DNA of 64,000 bases from Alistipes megaguti (GCF_900604385.1 NZ_LR027382.1:1637501-1701500); one strand, 5' to 3'; shown: positions 17,047 to 25,624, counted from the first letter of the stretch. The notes: a model not told the origin generated them from the sequence alone. Numbers and translations: made by a program.

Positions 17047-17766
17047 TCATTTGTCTTTCACCAGACCGAAGCGGCGGTCGCGGCGGGCATACTCCTCCAG
17101 AGCGCGGTCGAAATCCCGTTCGGTGAAGTCGGGCCACAGCACCTCGGGGAACCACAGTTCGGCGTAGGAGGCCTGCCAGAGCAGGAAATTGCTCAGACGC
17201 TGTTCGCCGCTGGTGCGGACGATCAGGTCGGGATCGGGCCACGGGGCGGTGTCGAGCGACTCGCTGAGGGTCTGTTCGGTGATGGCCTCGGGGGCGAACT
17301 CTCCGGCGGCCACGCGGCGGGCGATCTGTTGCACGGCACGGGTGATTTCGCTGCGCGAGGAGTAGTTCAGTGCCAGAATCAGGGTGAGGACCTTTCCGTC
17401 GGCGGTCTGCTTCTCGATGCTCTCCAGCGCCGAGCGGACCTTTTCGGAGAAGCGGCTGCGGTCGCCGATCATGCAGACGCGCACGCCCTGGCGGATGAGT
17501 TCCGGCGCCTCGTTGCCCACGCACTGGCAGAAGAGCTCCATCAGGGCATCGACTTCGGCAGCGGGGCGTCCCCAGTTTTCGGTCGAGAAGGCGTAGAGCG
17601 TCAGATAGCGGACGCCGTTGCGCACGGCGGCGCGCAGCGAGGCACGGACGGGTTCGATACCGGCAGCATGACCTTCGCTGCGGTCCTTGCCGCGCAGTTC
17701 GGCCCACCGGCCGTTGCCGTCCATGATGATGGCGACGTGTTGCGGTATGCGTTTCTGCTCGCTCAT
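17047..17766 (-). CDS. uppS: Isoprenyl transferase (undecaprenyl diphosphate synthase)
   Basis: UppS condenses isopentenyl units onto farnesyl diphosphate to make the C55 lipid carrier used for peptidoglycan and surface glycans. The 239-residue sequence carries the family's IIMDGNGRWA motif (the catalytic Asp), a GHAAG segment and LYAFSTENWGRP. The C-terminal RTSGEQRLSNFLLWQ motif is complete. It is first in the uppS-bamA-ompH-ompH series, with bamA starting 38 bases later. Confidence 0.97.
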   Translation of the reverse strand: MSEQKRIPQHVAIIMDGNGRWAELRGKDRSEGHAAGIEPVRASLRAAVRNGVRYLTLYAFSTENWGRPAAEVDALMELFCQCVGNEAPELIRQGVRVCMIGDRSRFSEKVRSALESIEKQTADGKVLTLILALNYSSRSEITRAVQQIARRVAAGEFAPEAITEQTLSESLDTAPWPDPDLIVRTSGEQRLSNFLLWQASYAELWFPEVLWPDFTERDFDRALEEYARRDRRFGLVKDK

Positions 17767-17774
17767 ATAGGGGA

Positions 17775-17782
17775 CAAATATA
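17775..17782 (-). promoter_or_regulatory. Candidate -7 box for uppS-bamA-ompH operon
   Basis: Minus-strand TATATTTG lies 9 bases upstream of the uppS start codon and fits TAnnTTTG, so the 5' leader would be very short. The -33 element is poor. Confidence 0.5.
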
Positions 17783-17835
17783 GGGAAAAATCTGTTAACT
17801 GCTGGAAAAAATCGATAAATGATTATCGGATCGGC

Positions 17836-18714
17836 TCAACTGCGGATGTCGATTCCCCACATCATCTTATCCCGTAACGTGTCGTAAAAGGATATATTGT
17901 GCGGTATGGCGAGAAAAATCGTCTGTTCGGCGCGGCGGATGGTGAACGTGGCTCCGTGCGAAACGGGGTAGTTGCGGTTGTCGAGCGTGACGAAGGCATC
18001 CGAGCGGCGGGCGTCGACGCGCAGCGTGATGACGGCCGTGTCGGGGATCACCACGGGGCGCATCGTGAGGTTGTGCGGCGCCAGGGGCGAGAGGGTCAGG
18101 CAGTGGCACGTGGGGGCCACGACGGGACCTCCGGCACTGAGCGAATAGGCCGTCGAACCGGTCGGGGTGGCGACGATCAGTCCGTCGCCGTGGTAGGTGG
18201 CGACCATCTGCCCGTCGACGAAGGTCTCCACGGCGATCATGCCGGCGCCGTGGCGCTGGACCGTAAATTCGTTCAGGGCCAGCTGCGTGTCGGGCTGGCG
18301 CGAGAAGTCCCCCTCGATGTGGAGCTGCGAGCGGGGTTCGGTCTGCAGCCGTCCCTCGGCAATGTTTTTGAACAGGTGGTCGAAGCCGGCCTTGGGGGCG
18401 CTGGTGAGGAATCCGAGGTGGCCGGCGTTGATGCCCATGACGGGGATCGGGGCGCCGCACAGCCGGTGCACCCCTTCGAGCAGCGTGCCGTCGCCGCCGT
18501 AGCAGACCATCACCGTACCGTCGGGCTGCCGGCCCACGTGCCGGCGGTAGATCTTTTCGGGAGGTACGGCCTCGCCGAGTGCCTCCTCGATCAGCGGTGC
18601 AAACTCCTCGTTGACCGCGAAATTGAATCCGAAACGGTGGATGGATTCGAAGAGCCGGCGGATCTCTCCGGCGGTGTGGGCGACCAGGGGCCGGGAAAAA
18701 AGTATGATTTTCAT
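17836..18714 (-). CDS. nadK: NAD kinase
   Basis: NadK phosphorylates NAD to NADP. The 292-residue protein carries the catalytic CYGGDGTLLEG motif, the NEFTVQR segment and TGSTAYSLSAGGP, all diagnostic of the family. The start is an ATG at 18714. It is divergent from pdxJ. The -7 boxes proposed for each gene fall close to the other gene's start, so the two promoters are interleaved in 119 bases. Confidence 0.96.
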   Translation of the reverse strand: MKIILFSRPLVAHTAGEIRRLFESIHRFGFNFAVNEEFAPLIEEALGEAVPPEKIYRRHVGRQPDGTVMVCYGGDGTLLEGVHRLCGAPIPVMGINAGHLGFLTSAPKAGFDHLFKNIAEGRLQTEPRSQLHIEGDFSRQPDTQLALNEFTVQRHGAGMIAVETFVDGQMVATYHGDGLIVATPTGSTAYSLSAGGPVVAPTCHCLTLSPLAPHNLTMRPVVIPDTAVITLRVDARRSDAFVTLDNRNYPVSHGATFTIRRAEQTIFLAIPHNISFYDTLRDKMMWGIDIRS

Positions 18715-18737
18715 CGGCGGAGTTTCGAAAAAATACG

Positions 18738-18745
18738 TAACTTTA
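18738..18745 (+). promoter_or_regulatory. Candidate -7 box for pdxJ
   Basis: TAACTTTA lies about 90 bases before the pdxJ ATG. The last base departs from TAnnTTTG. Confidence 0.35.
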
Positions 18746-18817
18746 CCACGTCGGAAAAAGCCCTCGTGCAGTCTTCGACAACGGCTTCGGCATTCCGGGC
18801 TTCCGGCATATCGAGAG

Positions 18818-18825
18818 CAAATATA
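18818..18825 (-). promoter_or_regulatory. Candidate -7 box for nadK
   Basis: Minus-strand TATATTTG is a full match to TAnnTTTG, about 105 bases upstream of nadK and only 8 bases from the pdxJ start codon. Confidence 0.45.
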
Positions 18826-18833
18826 CGGATTTT

Positions 18834-19559
18834 ATGACAAAGTTGAGTGTAAACATCAATAAGATTGCCGTCATCCGCAACTCCCGGGGAGGGAATCTTC
18901 CGGACGTGATCCTCGCGGCGCGCAACATCGAGCGTTTCGGGGCCGACGGCATCACGGTACACCCGCGCCCCGACGGACGCCACATCCGCTACGACGACGT
19001 GCGGAATCTGAAACGGGTGCTCACCACCGAATTCAACATCGAGGGCAACCCCATTCCGTCGTTCATCGACCTGGTGACGGAGGTCGTCCCGACGCAGGTG
19101 ACGCTGGTCCCCGACGCCGCCGACGCCATTACCTCGAATGCCGGTTGGGATACGCTTGCCAACCGTGAATTCCTGAGCGAGGTGACGCGCCGCTTCCATC
19201 GGCACGGCATCCGCGTCTCGATCTTCGTCGACCCCCTGCCGGCGATGGTGGCCGGGGCCCGGGCATGCGGCGCCGACCGCGTGGAGCTCTACACCGAGGG
19301 GTATGCCAGCCGGTATGCGCAGAATCCCGAGGCGGCCGTTGCCCCCTACGTGGCGGCGGCCGAGGAGGCGCGGCGGCAGGGGCTGGGGCTCAATGCCGGT
19401 CACGACCTCTCGCTGGAGAACCTCCGCTACTACATCTCCCGCATCCCCTGGACCGACGAGGTCTCGATCGGCCATGCGCTGATCTGCGACGCCCTCTACT
19501 ACGGGCTGGAGAATACCGTGCAGCTCTACCGCCGCGAACTGAAAACCGTACAGGAATGA
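18834..19559 (+). CDS. pdxJ: Pyridoxine 5'-phosphate synthase
   Basis: PdxJ joins 3-amino-2-oxopropyl phosphate and deoxyxylulose 5-phosphate to make pyridoxine phosphate, in the DXP-dependent vitamin B6 route. The 241-residue TIM barrel shows the N-terminal LSVNINKIAVIRNSRGG, the HPRPDGRHI phosphate-binding region, the TLVPD segment, and C-terminal LNAGHDL and EVSIGHAL. Its stop overlaps the start of the next gene (ATGA), so the two are translationally coupled. Confidence 0.97.
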   Translation: MTKLSVNINKIAVIRNSRGGNLPDVILAARNIERFGADGITVHPRPDGRHIRYDDVRNLKRVLTTEFNIEGNPIPSFIDLVTEVVPTQVTLVPDAADAITSNAGWDTLANREFLSEVTRRFHRHGIRVSIFVDPLPAMVAGARACGADRVELYTEGYASRYAQNPEAAVAPYVAAAEEARRQGLGLNAGHDLSLENLRYYISRIPWTDEVSIGHALICDALYYGLENTVQLYRRELKTVQE

Positions 19560-20203
19560 AACGACTGCTGCTTCTTGCCGCGGCCCTGCTCGTTGCGGGG
19601 GCGGCCTTCGCTCAGGGGGAGTATCACTTCCAGCGGCGAAGCCTTTTCGACGTGCTGCCGCTCCACTCGAGCGACATCGTCTTTGTGGGCAATTCGATCA
19701 CCGACGGCTGCGAGTGGGCCGAACTCTTCCAGAACCGCCACGTCAAGAACCGCGGCATCAGCGGCGACCGTTCGGACTGGCTGCTCGGGAGGCTCGACTC
19801 GATTCTGACGGCCCATCCCAAGAAGCTCTTCCTGATGATCGGCACGAACGATCTGGCGGCGGGACGCACGCCCGACGAGATCGTGCGCGACGTCGAGCGG
19901 CTGATCGACCGCTTCCAGCGGGAGTCGAAATGGACGAAGATCTACGTACAGAGCATCCTGCCGGTCAACGGCGAGGGATTCACGAAATACCGCAGCCATT
20001 ATGAACACGCGCATCTGATCGTCCCGACGAACAAGCGTCTCGAGGCTTTGTGCCACCAGAAGGGGGTCACCTATCTCGACGTGTGGGGGGCGCTGGCCGA
20101 CGACGAGGGGCGGCTCGACCGCCGTTATACGAATGACGGCCTGCACCTGATGGGGGCGGGTTATCTGGTATGGCGCGATGCGATCAGGATCCATGTCAAG
20201 TAA
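19556..20203 (+). CDS. Secreted SGNH/GDSL-family esterase
   Basis: A 215-residue protein with an N-terminal signal peptide (MKRLLLLAAALLV to about AFAQ). Block I reads FVGNSITDG with nucleophile Ser47, block III is GTNDL, and the C-terminal NDGLHLMGAGY supplies the Asp/His pair, so the catalytic set is complete. Such enzymes remove acyl groups from carbohydrates or lipids; the substrate is unknown. It overlaps pdxJ by 4 bases and the tRNA nucleotidyltransferase gene by about 11, so all three are coupled. Confidence 0.9.
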   Translation: MKRLLLLAAALLVAGAAFAQGEYHFQRRSLFDVLPLHSSDIVFVGNSITDGCEWAELFQNRHVKNRGISGDRSDWLLGRLDSILTAHPKKLFLMIGTNDLAAGRTPDEIVRDVERLIDRFQRESKWTKIYVQSILPVNGEGFTKYRSHYEHAHLIVPTNKRLEALCHQKGVTYLDVWGALADDEGRLDRRYTNDGLHLMGAGYLVWRDAIRIHVK

Positions 20204-21644
20204 CCGCGTGTCGCTTTCGAATCCGATATTCCGTCAGATCTCGCGCCTTGCCGACGAGCAGGGGGTGCGGGCCTTCGTCGTCGGGGGCTACGTGCGCGAC
20301 TACTACCTGCGGCGTCCGTCGACGGACATCGACGTGGTGGTCGTCGGGAGCGGCATTGCGCTGGCCGAGGCCCTGGGCCGCGAGTTGAGGACCAGGGTGT
20401 CCATCTTCAAGACCTTCGGTACGGCCATGGTCCGGGCTCGCGGCATCGAGGTGGAGTTCGTGGGGGCCCGCAAGGAGTCCTATACGCACGATTCGCGCAA
20501 ACCGGAGGTCTCGCCCGGAACGCTCGAGGATGACCAGCGCCGCCGTGACTTTACGATCAATGCGATGGCCTGGTCGCTCAACGCCGAGACCTTCGGCGAA
20601 CTGGTCGATCCCTTCGACGGGATGTCCGATCTGGAGGATTGCATCATCCGCACGCCGTGCGATCCGGACGTCACCTTCTCGGACGATCCGCTGCGGATGA
20701 TGCGCGCCGTGCGCTTCGCCGCGCAGCTGGGCTTCACGATCGAGGAGGAGACCTTCGACGCCATTGCCCGCAATGCCGAACGCATCCGCATCGTTTCGCG
20801 CGAGCGGATTGCCGTCGAACTGAACAAGATCGTCGCCTCGCCCGTCCCCTCGATCGGTTTCGAACTGCTCGAAATGACGGGTCTTCTGAAGCTGATCTTC
20901 CCCGAGATGCACAACCTCAAGGGGGTCGAGCGCCGCGGCAAACACGCCCACAAGGACAACTTCATCCATACGCTGAAGGTGCTGGACAACGTGGCGCGGC
21001 GTTCGGACGATCTGTGGCTGCGCTGGGCGGCGATTCTGCACGACATCGGCAAGCCGCTGACCAAGGCTTACGACCCACGCGTGGGGTGGACCTTCCACGG
21101 CCACGAGGTCGTCGGTTCGAAGATGGTGCCGGCGATCTTCCGCCAGCTGAAGCTCCCGTTGAACGAGCACATGAAGTTCGTCCAGAAGCTGGTTTTCCTC
21201 CACCTGCGGCCGATCATCCTCTCGGAGGATCTGGTGACCGATTCGGCCGTGCGGCGGCTGTTGTTCGAGGCGGGCGACGACGTCGAGGCGCTGATGACCC
21301 TCTGCGAAGCCGACATCACCTCGGGCATCGACGTCAAGGTGAAACGTTATCTGGCCAACTTTGAGCTGGTGCGCCGCAAGATGAAGGATCTTGAGGAGCG
21401 CGACCGGATCCGCAACTTCCAGCCGCCGATTACGGGTGAGATCATCATGCAGACCTACGGCATCGGCCCCTGCCGCGTCATCGGCGAGATCAAGGAGGTG
21501 ATCAAGAATGCGATCCTCGACGGCGAGATTCCGAACGAATACGGGGCGGCCTACGCACTGATGGAGCGGCTGGCGACGGAACGCGGTCTGGTCAAGGCCG
21601 GAGAACCGGCACAGGCGGATGCTTCCGCCGAGCCCGGGGCCTGA
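20193..21644 (+). CDS. cca: CCA tRNA nucleotidyltransferase / poly(A) polymerase family, HD domain
   Basis: It adds or repairs the CCA 3' end of tRNA. The 483-residue protein has the class II head VGGYVRDYYL, the metal-binding STDIDVV (Asp-x-Asp) and an RRRDFTINAMA motif. It also has an RMMRAVRFAAQLGF RNA-binding region and a C-terminal HD domain (LHDIGKP). The ATG at 20193 leaves an 11-base overlap with the esterase gene; an ATG at 20178 is possible. A Rho-independent terminator follows. Confidence 0.93.
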   Translation: MSSNRVSLSNPIFRQISRLADEQGVRAFVVGGYVRDYYLRRPSTDIDVVVVGSGIALAEALGRELRTRVSIFKTFGTAMVRARGIEVEFVGARKESYTHDSRKPEVSPGTLEDDQRRRDFTINAMAWSLNAETFGELVDPFDGMSDLEDCIIRTPCDPDVTFSDDPLRMMRAVRFAAQLGFTIEEETFDAIARNAERIRIVSRERIAVELNKIVASPVPSIGFELLEMTGLLKLIFPEMHNLKGVERRGKHAHKDNFIHTLKVLDNVARRSDDLWLRWAAILHDIGKPLTKAYDPRVGWTFHGHEVVGSKMVPAIFRQLKLPLNEHMKFVQKLVFLHLRPIILSEDLVTDSAVRRLLFEAGDDVEALMTLCEADITSGIDVKVKRYLANFELVRRKMKDLEERDRIRNFQPPITGEIIMQTYGIGPCRVIGEIKEVIKNAILDGEIPNEYGAAYALMERLATERGLVKAGEPAQADASAEPGA

Positions 21645-21675
21645 CGGAGCGGAATCCCGGAGCGAAAGAGCGAAG

Positions 21676-21714
21676 AAGGGCGAAACCTTTTTGCAGGTTT
21701 CACCCTTCTTTTGG
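21676..21714 (+). terminator. Terminator after cca
   Basis: AAGGGCGAAACC, 8-base loop, GGTTTCACCCTT with one mismatch, then CTTTT. It ends the pdxJ-esterase-cca transcript. Confidence 0.8.
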
Positions 21715-21719
21715 ATGAA

Positions 21720-21924
21720 TACCTCCGACGTTTCTGGATTCTCTGGCTGTCTTCCCGGTTTTTCGGCTTCTCCGGCTCCTCTGGCGTCCCGGCTCCTCTG
21801 GCGTCCCGGCTCCTCTGGACCCCGCACCTCTGTCCTCTCGGCACCTCTGTCTTTTCGGTTTCTCGGCTCCTCCGTCTTTCCGGCACCTTGGGCTCCCCCG
21901 GCTTCTCGGTCTTTCGCTTGGCTC
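21720..21924. repeat. C/T-rich degenerate repeat tract in convergent spacer
   Basis: About 200 bases of pyrimidine-rich plus-strand sequence lie between the cca terminator and the stop of the EamA gene. They are built from GGCTCCTCTGG-like units. A 17-bp unit, CGGCTCCTCTGGCGTCC, occurs at 21773-21789 and 21790-21806 with a partial third copy from 21807. No ORF here looks real. Confidence 0.8.
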
Positions 21925-22887
21925 CTATTTTTCGGCGGCCGGTTTTTCGGTCGTCTTCTTCTGCGCCTTCTCGGCCTCCAGCTGGGCGCGGGACTTCGAC
22001 TTGGTGACCAGCCATACCCCGACAAAGACACACAGCGCAGCGAACCCCTTGGTCGGACCGAACGTATCGAGCCCGATGGCTACGGTGAAGAGCACGGCCA
22101 CCACCGGCTGCACGTAGTTGTACATCGAGACGACCGTCGGCCGCAGATAGCGCTGTGCGATGGGGACCAGCAGGTAGGAGAGGAACGTGGCCCCGATGAC
22201 CACGAAGGCGATGCCGCCCCACGTGCGCGGCGAAAGCGATGCGTAGTCGACCTCGATGAGCGGTCGGTAGTAGATCCCCACGGCGACGACGGCCGCAAAG
22301 AGAAACATCCACTTCATCGAGGTGACGGGCGAATAGCGTACGATGACATCGCGGAAGGCCGTGAGGTAGGTGGCATAGCTGATGGCGCTGACAATGCAGA
22401 GAATGTCGCCCTTGATGCTCGAGGTATGCCCTGCGCCGTGCTGGCTGGCCAGTACCAGAATCACGGCCCCGGCGCATCCGAGAAAGACGCCGCCGGCCTT
22501 GAGCCAGGTGATCGGTTCGCGCAGGAAGAGCGTGGCCAGGACCATCGTCAGCACGGGAACGATCGTCGAGATGATCGAGGTGTCAATCGGCGAGGTGAGC
22601 GACAGCCCCCAGAGGAAGAGCATCTGGTTCAGCTGGATGCCGAACAGCGAGGCGAAGAACAGCAGCACGATGTCGCGGCGCGAAACCCGCTCGCGGGGCA
22701 GGAAGAGCGATGCGGCCCAGAAGAGCAGTGCCGCCCCCACCATGCGGTAGACGCTCATGGCAAAGGGGCTGATCCCCGAGGGGTTGGCCGCCGAGACCAG
22801 TACGCTTTTGCCGATCGGGGCGTTGAGACCCCAGATGATGTTGGCGGCCCAGAGGGCTGCATGACCTTTGAGTTTTCCTTTGTCCAT
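21925..22887 (-). CDS. EamA/DMT-family transporter
   Basis: The ATG at 22887 gives a 320-residue protein with about ten hydrophobic segments arranged as two EamA repeats, starting WAANIIWGLNAPIGK. Members export or import small metabolites such as amino acids or nucleobases; the substrate is not predictable here. The C-terminus is a charged Lys/Glu/Ala tail (about 30 residues). It is divergent from a second EamA transporter, and the two are different subfamilies rather than a recent duplication. Confidence 0.88.
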   Translation of the reverse strand: MDKGKLKGHAALWAANIIWGLNAPIGKSVLVSAANPSGISPFAMSVYRMVGAALLFWAASLFLPRERVSRRDIVLLFFASLFGIQLNQMLFLWGLSLTSPIDTSIISTIVPVLTMVLATLFLREPITWLKAGGVFLGCAGAVILVLASQHGAGHTSSIKGDILCIVSAISYATYLTAFRDVIVRYSPVTSMKWMFLFAAVVAVGIYYRPLIEVDYASLSPRTWGGIAFVVIGATFLSYLLVPIAQRYLRPTVVSMYNYVQPVVAVLFTVAIGLDTFGPTKGFAALCVFVGVWLVTKSKSRAQLEAEKAQKKTTEKPAAEK

Positions 22888-22967
22888 CGTCGCGTAGGGT
22901 GTGAATGGAAGGAATTTACGGTTGTTTGATCCTGGCGCCGGCCCTCTTTGCGGGCCGAATGCCGCGG

Positions 22968-22975
22968 CAAAGATA
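22968..22975 (-). promoter_or_regulatory. Candidate -7 box for minus-strand EamA gene
   Basis: Minus-strand TATCTTTG fits TAnnTTTG about 80 bases upstream of the ATG at 22887. The -33 element is unclear. Confidence 0.45.
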
Positions 22976-23018
22976 CGTAAAAATCGGTTCGGTGCGAAAA
23001 TTGCCGGGTGAAGCATTC

Positions 23019-24191
23019 GTGGGAAAGACGCATTATCACTTCGACCTGATCTTCGCCAACCTCTTTTTCGGAGCGGACTTTTCGTTCTATGTCTCGCTCA
23101 CGCGCAACTGGCTGGATTTCGAACAGATCTTCATGTTGCAGGTCCTTTCGGCGGCACTGTTTTTCATCCCCTTTGCGCTGTTTTCGCGCGGAGCCTTCCG
23201 CCTCGGGTGGCGCGATGCCGGGAAGATCCTGCTCGTCTCGCTGCTGGTCGTCTACGGATGGATGTACCTGCTGCTCAAGGGGGCGTCGGTCACCTCGCCG
23301 ATCGACGCTTCGGTCATCGCGACGCTCGGTCCGGCCATCACGCTGCTGCTGGACCACCTGTTGCATCCGCACCGCTATCTGCCGGGACGCGCCATCGGGA
23401 TCGTGATTTCGCTGCTCGGGGCGGGGATTCTGCTCTTCAACCAGGGCTTCGAGCTCACGCGTGGCAGCCAGGCCGAAGGCAATCTCTTCGTGCTGCTGGC
23501 CGTGGTGGCCATAGCCGCCAATACGGTGCTGATCAAACCGCAGCTCGAGCGCCACGGTACGCTGGTGGTGATGGGATGGTACTACATCATCGGACTGGCC
23601 GTGACGGCTCCCTTCTTCTGGCGGTATGTCGACCACACGGATTTCCTGCGGCTGCCGCTCGGCGCCCAGGCCGAACTGGCCTACATCCTCGTGCTGGGAA
23701 CCGTGCTGCCGATGTACCTGCTCTACCGCGGCACGGAGAAGCTCACGGCCGTCCATACGGCCCTTTACCGCTACATTCAGCCCCTGGCGGCGGGTATTTT
23801 GGCCGTCACCCGCGGGCAGGCGCACTTCAATGCCGTGAATCTCACTGCCGCCGGATGCATCTTCACGGGGGTGATTCTCGTGGCCGTGGGGTATCATTAC
23901 AGCCTGCATCATCCCCGCCGCCGTCATGCCCGTCGGGACTCTTCGGCCGAGGTCCCTTCATTGGGTTCCGCTGCCGCAATTGCCTCACCCTCTTCGACTC
24001 TCACTTCTTCCCTTTCATCTGGCTCGCCCCTCTCGTCTGGCTCGCCCTTCTCGCCCCTCGTTGCGCCCGGCTCATCCTTCTCGCCGCTGCGCCATCCGGA
24101 TCTTCCGCCGCTGCGCAGCGACGGGCGGCTGCCGCTCTATTCGGCCGTCAGATGCTCGCGCCACTCGTCGGGAACGGGGCGCGAACACTGA
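23019..24191 (+). CDS. EamA/DMT-family transporter with atypical C-terminal tail
   Basis: From a GTG at 23019 the product is about 390 residues. An ATG at 22905 is in frame, but the extra 38 residues look non-coding and cross the divergent promoter. About ten membrane segments in two EamA repeats end near LVAVGYHYSLHHP. The remaining 90 or so residues are Ser/Pro/Arg-rich, contain duplicated SSGSP units, and run through the C/T-rich spacer to overlap the 3' end of the thioesterase gene by 55 bases. The tail is probably read-through into repeat DNA after loss of an earlier stop, not a domain. Start and tail are uncertain. Confidence 0.78.
   Translation: MGKTHYHFDLIFANLFFGADFSFYVSLTRNWLDFEQIFMLQVLSAALFFIPFALFSRGAFRLGWRDAGKILLVSLLVVYGWMYLLLKGASVTSPIDASVIATLGPAITLLLDHLLHPHRYLPGRAIGIVISLLGAGILLFNQGFELTRGSQAEGNLFVLLAVVAIAANTVLIKPQLERHGTLVVMGWYYIIGLAVTAPFFWRYVDHTDFLRLPLGAQAELAYILVLGTVLPMYLLYRGTEKLTAVHTALYRYIQPLAAGILAVTRGQAHFNAVNLTAAGCIFTGVILVAVGYHYSLHHPRRRHARRDSSAEVPSLGSAAAIASPSSTLTSSLSSGSPLSSGSPFSPLVAPGSSFSPLRHPDLPPLRSDGRLPLYSAVRCSRHSSGTGREH
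24018..24053. repeat. 18-bp tandem duplication inside EamA 3' end
   Basis: TCTGGCTCGCCCCTCTCG is followed immediately by a copy with one change. The pair encodes a repeated SSGSP peptide and sits in the pyrimidine-rich tract downstream of the thioesterase stop. Confidence 0.8.
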
Positions 24192-24535
24192 TTCGGGAAG
24201 TCGAAGACGACCATCACCGAACGGCTCTCGCTGCGCACTTCGTCGCCGACGAGCAGCTGCTGGAAGAGCGTGAGGCTCTTGTTGCCGACCCGTTCGCAGG
24301 TGGTGGTGATGCGTACCGGATCGGTCATGCGCACCTGGCCCATGTAGGAGGTTGAGGTCGAGACGGTGACGATGCGCAGATCGCCCAGCAGGGCGCCGGC
24401 GCCGCCGAGCACCCGATCGTAATACTCCATCTTGCCGACGTCGAAGTACATCTGCTGCGAGACGTTGTTGACGTGCTGGAAGGGATCGATGTCCGAGAAG
24501 CGTTTCTGGATGGGGGTGACAAGCGTGCGTGCCAT
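24137..24535 (-). CDS. Hotdog-fold acyl-CoA thioesterase
   Basis: A 132-residue 4-hydroxybenzoyl-CoA-thioesterase-like protein. The DIDPFQHVNNV segment carries the catalytic Asp and HVNN of the YbgC-type hotdog family, followed by the long helix and strands expected for about 130 residues. It likely hydrolyses acyl-CoA or acyl-ACP thioesters. It starts one base after the stop of the TsaC-like gene, so the two are cotranscribed. Its 3' end overlaps the tail of the convergent EamA frame. Confidence 0.9.
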   Translation of the reverse strand: MARTLVTPIQKRFSDIDPFQHVNNVSQQMYFDVGKMEYYDRVLGGAGALLGDLRIVTVSTSTSYMGQVRMTDPVRITTTCERVGNKSLTLFQQLLVGDEVRSESRSVMVVFDFPNQCSRPVPDEWREHLTAE

Positions 24536-24536
24536 C

Positions 24537-25133
24537 TTATTCGCGGATGATCTTGACCTCGCCGCCTTCGCCGAACGCAATGATCGACGAAGCCTTGCGG
24601 GTGGGTTTGCCTTCGAAACGGGGATTGACGACGAAGTCGACGCCGTCGACGATCTCCTGTGCGACGTCCTGCAGTCCGACGGCCGTCGGCTGGCCGGAGA
24701 TGTTGGCCGAGGTCGAGACCACGGGGCGTCCCAGGGCGCGCAGCATGCGCCGGCAGAACTCGTGGTCGGGAATCCTGACGCCGAGCGTCCCCTCGTCGGG
24801 GATGAGGTTCGGGGCGACGCCCGCGGCGCCGGGCAGAATGGCCGTCAGCGGGGTGGTGGCCATCTCCATCACCTCGAAGGCGATGCCGGGTGCGCGGTTG
24901 ACATAGCGCACGACCATGTCGGCCGAGGCGCACAGCACGAGCATCGATTTCTTGTTTTCGCTGCGTTTGAGGCGGTAGATGCGGTCGACGGCCTCGGCGT
25001 TGGTGGCGTCGCAGCCGATGCCCCAGACCGTATCGGTGGGGTAGAGGATGATGCCGCCGCGGCGCAGCACCTCGACGGCGCGTTCGACCTCCTCCTGCAG
25101 GGGGGCGTTCTTCTTGTCGCTGATGTTCTGCAT
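24537..25133 (-). CDS. tsaC: L-threonylcarbamoyladenylate synthase, YrdC/Sua5/YciO family
   Basis: The 198-residue protein has the YrdC fold with GGIILYPTDTVWGIGCDA near the start, YRLKRSENKKSMLVL, and a later SANISGQPT motif. This family makes threonylcarbamoyl-AMP from Thr, bicarbonate and ATP for the t6A modification at tRNA position 37. YciO paralogues are similar, so the exact role is inferred. A VOC gene lies 7 bases upstream and a thioesterase gene one base downstream. Confidence 0.88.
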   Translation of the reverse strand: MQNISDKKNAPLQEEVERAVEVLRRGGIILYPTDTVWGIGCDATNAEAVDRIYRLKRSENKKSMLVLCASADMVVRYVNRAPGIAFEVMEMATTPLTAILPGAAGVAPNLIPDEGTLGVRIPDHEFCRRMLRALGRPVVSTSANISGQPTAVGLQDVAQEIVDGVDFVVNPRFEGKPTRKASSIIAFGEGGEVKIIRE

Positions 25134-25140
25134 GGCCTTG

Positions 25141-25524
25141 TTATTTTTTCAGCGGAAGGATCTCGATCCAGTAGTCGTCGGGATCGTTGATGAAGTAGAG
25201 TCCCATCTCGTGGTTCTCGAAGCAGAGGCAGCCCATCGCACGGTGATACTCGCGCACGGCGTCGTAATCGCCGGCCACGCGCACGCAGAGGTGGCTTTCG
25301 TTGTCACCCAGTTCGTAGGGCGTGGCGGCGTGGTCGCGCAGCCACGTCAGCTCGAGTTTGAACGACGACTCGCCGTCGCCGACGAAGACGATCTCGTAGG
25401 ATCCGTCGGCGGCCTTCTGACGGCTGATCTCCTTCAGCCCCAGGGCCTTGTCGTAGAATTTCAGACTGCGGTCCAGATCGGTGACATTGACGTTGAAATG
25501 GTCGAAACGGCTTTTGATCTCCAT
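25141..25524 (-). CDS. VOC/glyoxalase-superfamily protein
   Basis: This 127-residue protein is a vicinal-oxygen-chelate fold of two beta-alpha-beta-beta-beta modules. Visible landmarks are FDHFNVNVTDLDRSLKFYDKALGL with a metal-binding His, ESHLCVRV in the second module, and a C-terminal YFINDPDDYWIEIL with the Glu ligand. These are consistent with lactoylglutathione lyase-like enzymes, which detoxify methylglyoxal, but the substrate is not fixed by sequence. It is first in the VOC-tsaC-thioesterase group. Confidence 0.88.
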   Translation of the reverse strand: MEIKSRFDHFNVNVTDLDRSLKFYDKALGLKEISRQKAADGSYEIVFVGDGESSFKLELTWLRDHAATPYELGDNESHLCVRVAGDYDAVREYHRAMGCLCFENHEMGLYFINDPDDYWIEILPLKK

Positions 25525-25624
25525 GGTATTCTCTTTTTTACGTGTTGCAAAGGTTTGCCGGCGGGGCGGCGGTTCGGTGCCGGGTGTTGCCTTCGGATCG
25601 GCCCCGGCCGGGCGGTTTCCGCTG

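Noticed and set aside
22905..23018. ATG start for the plus-strand EamA gene
   Set aside because: The added 38 residues are non-hydrophobic and poorly protein-like, and the region holds the divergent promoter; the GTG at 23019 is preferred.
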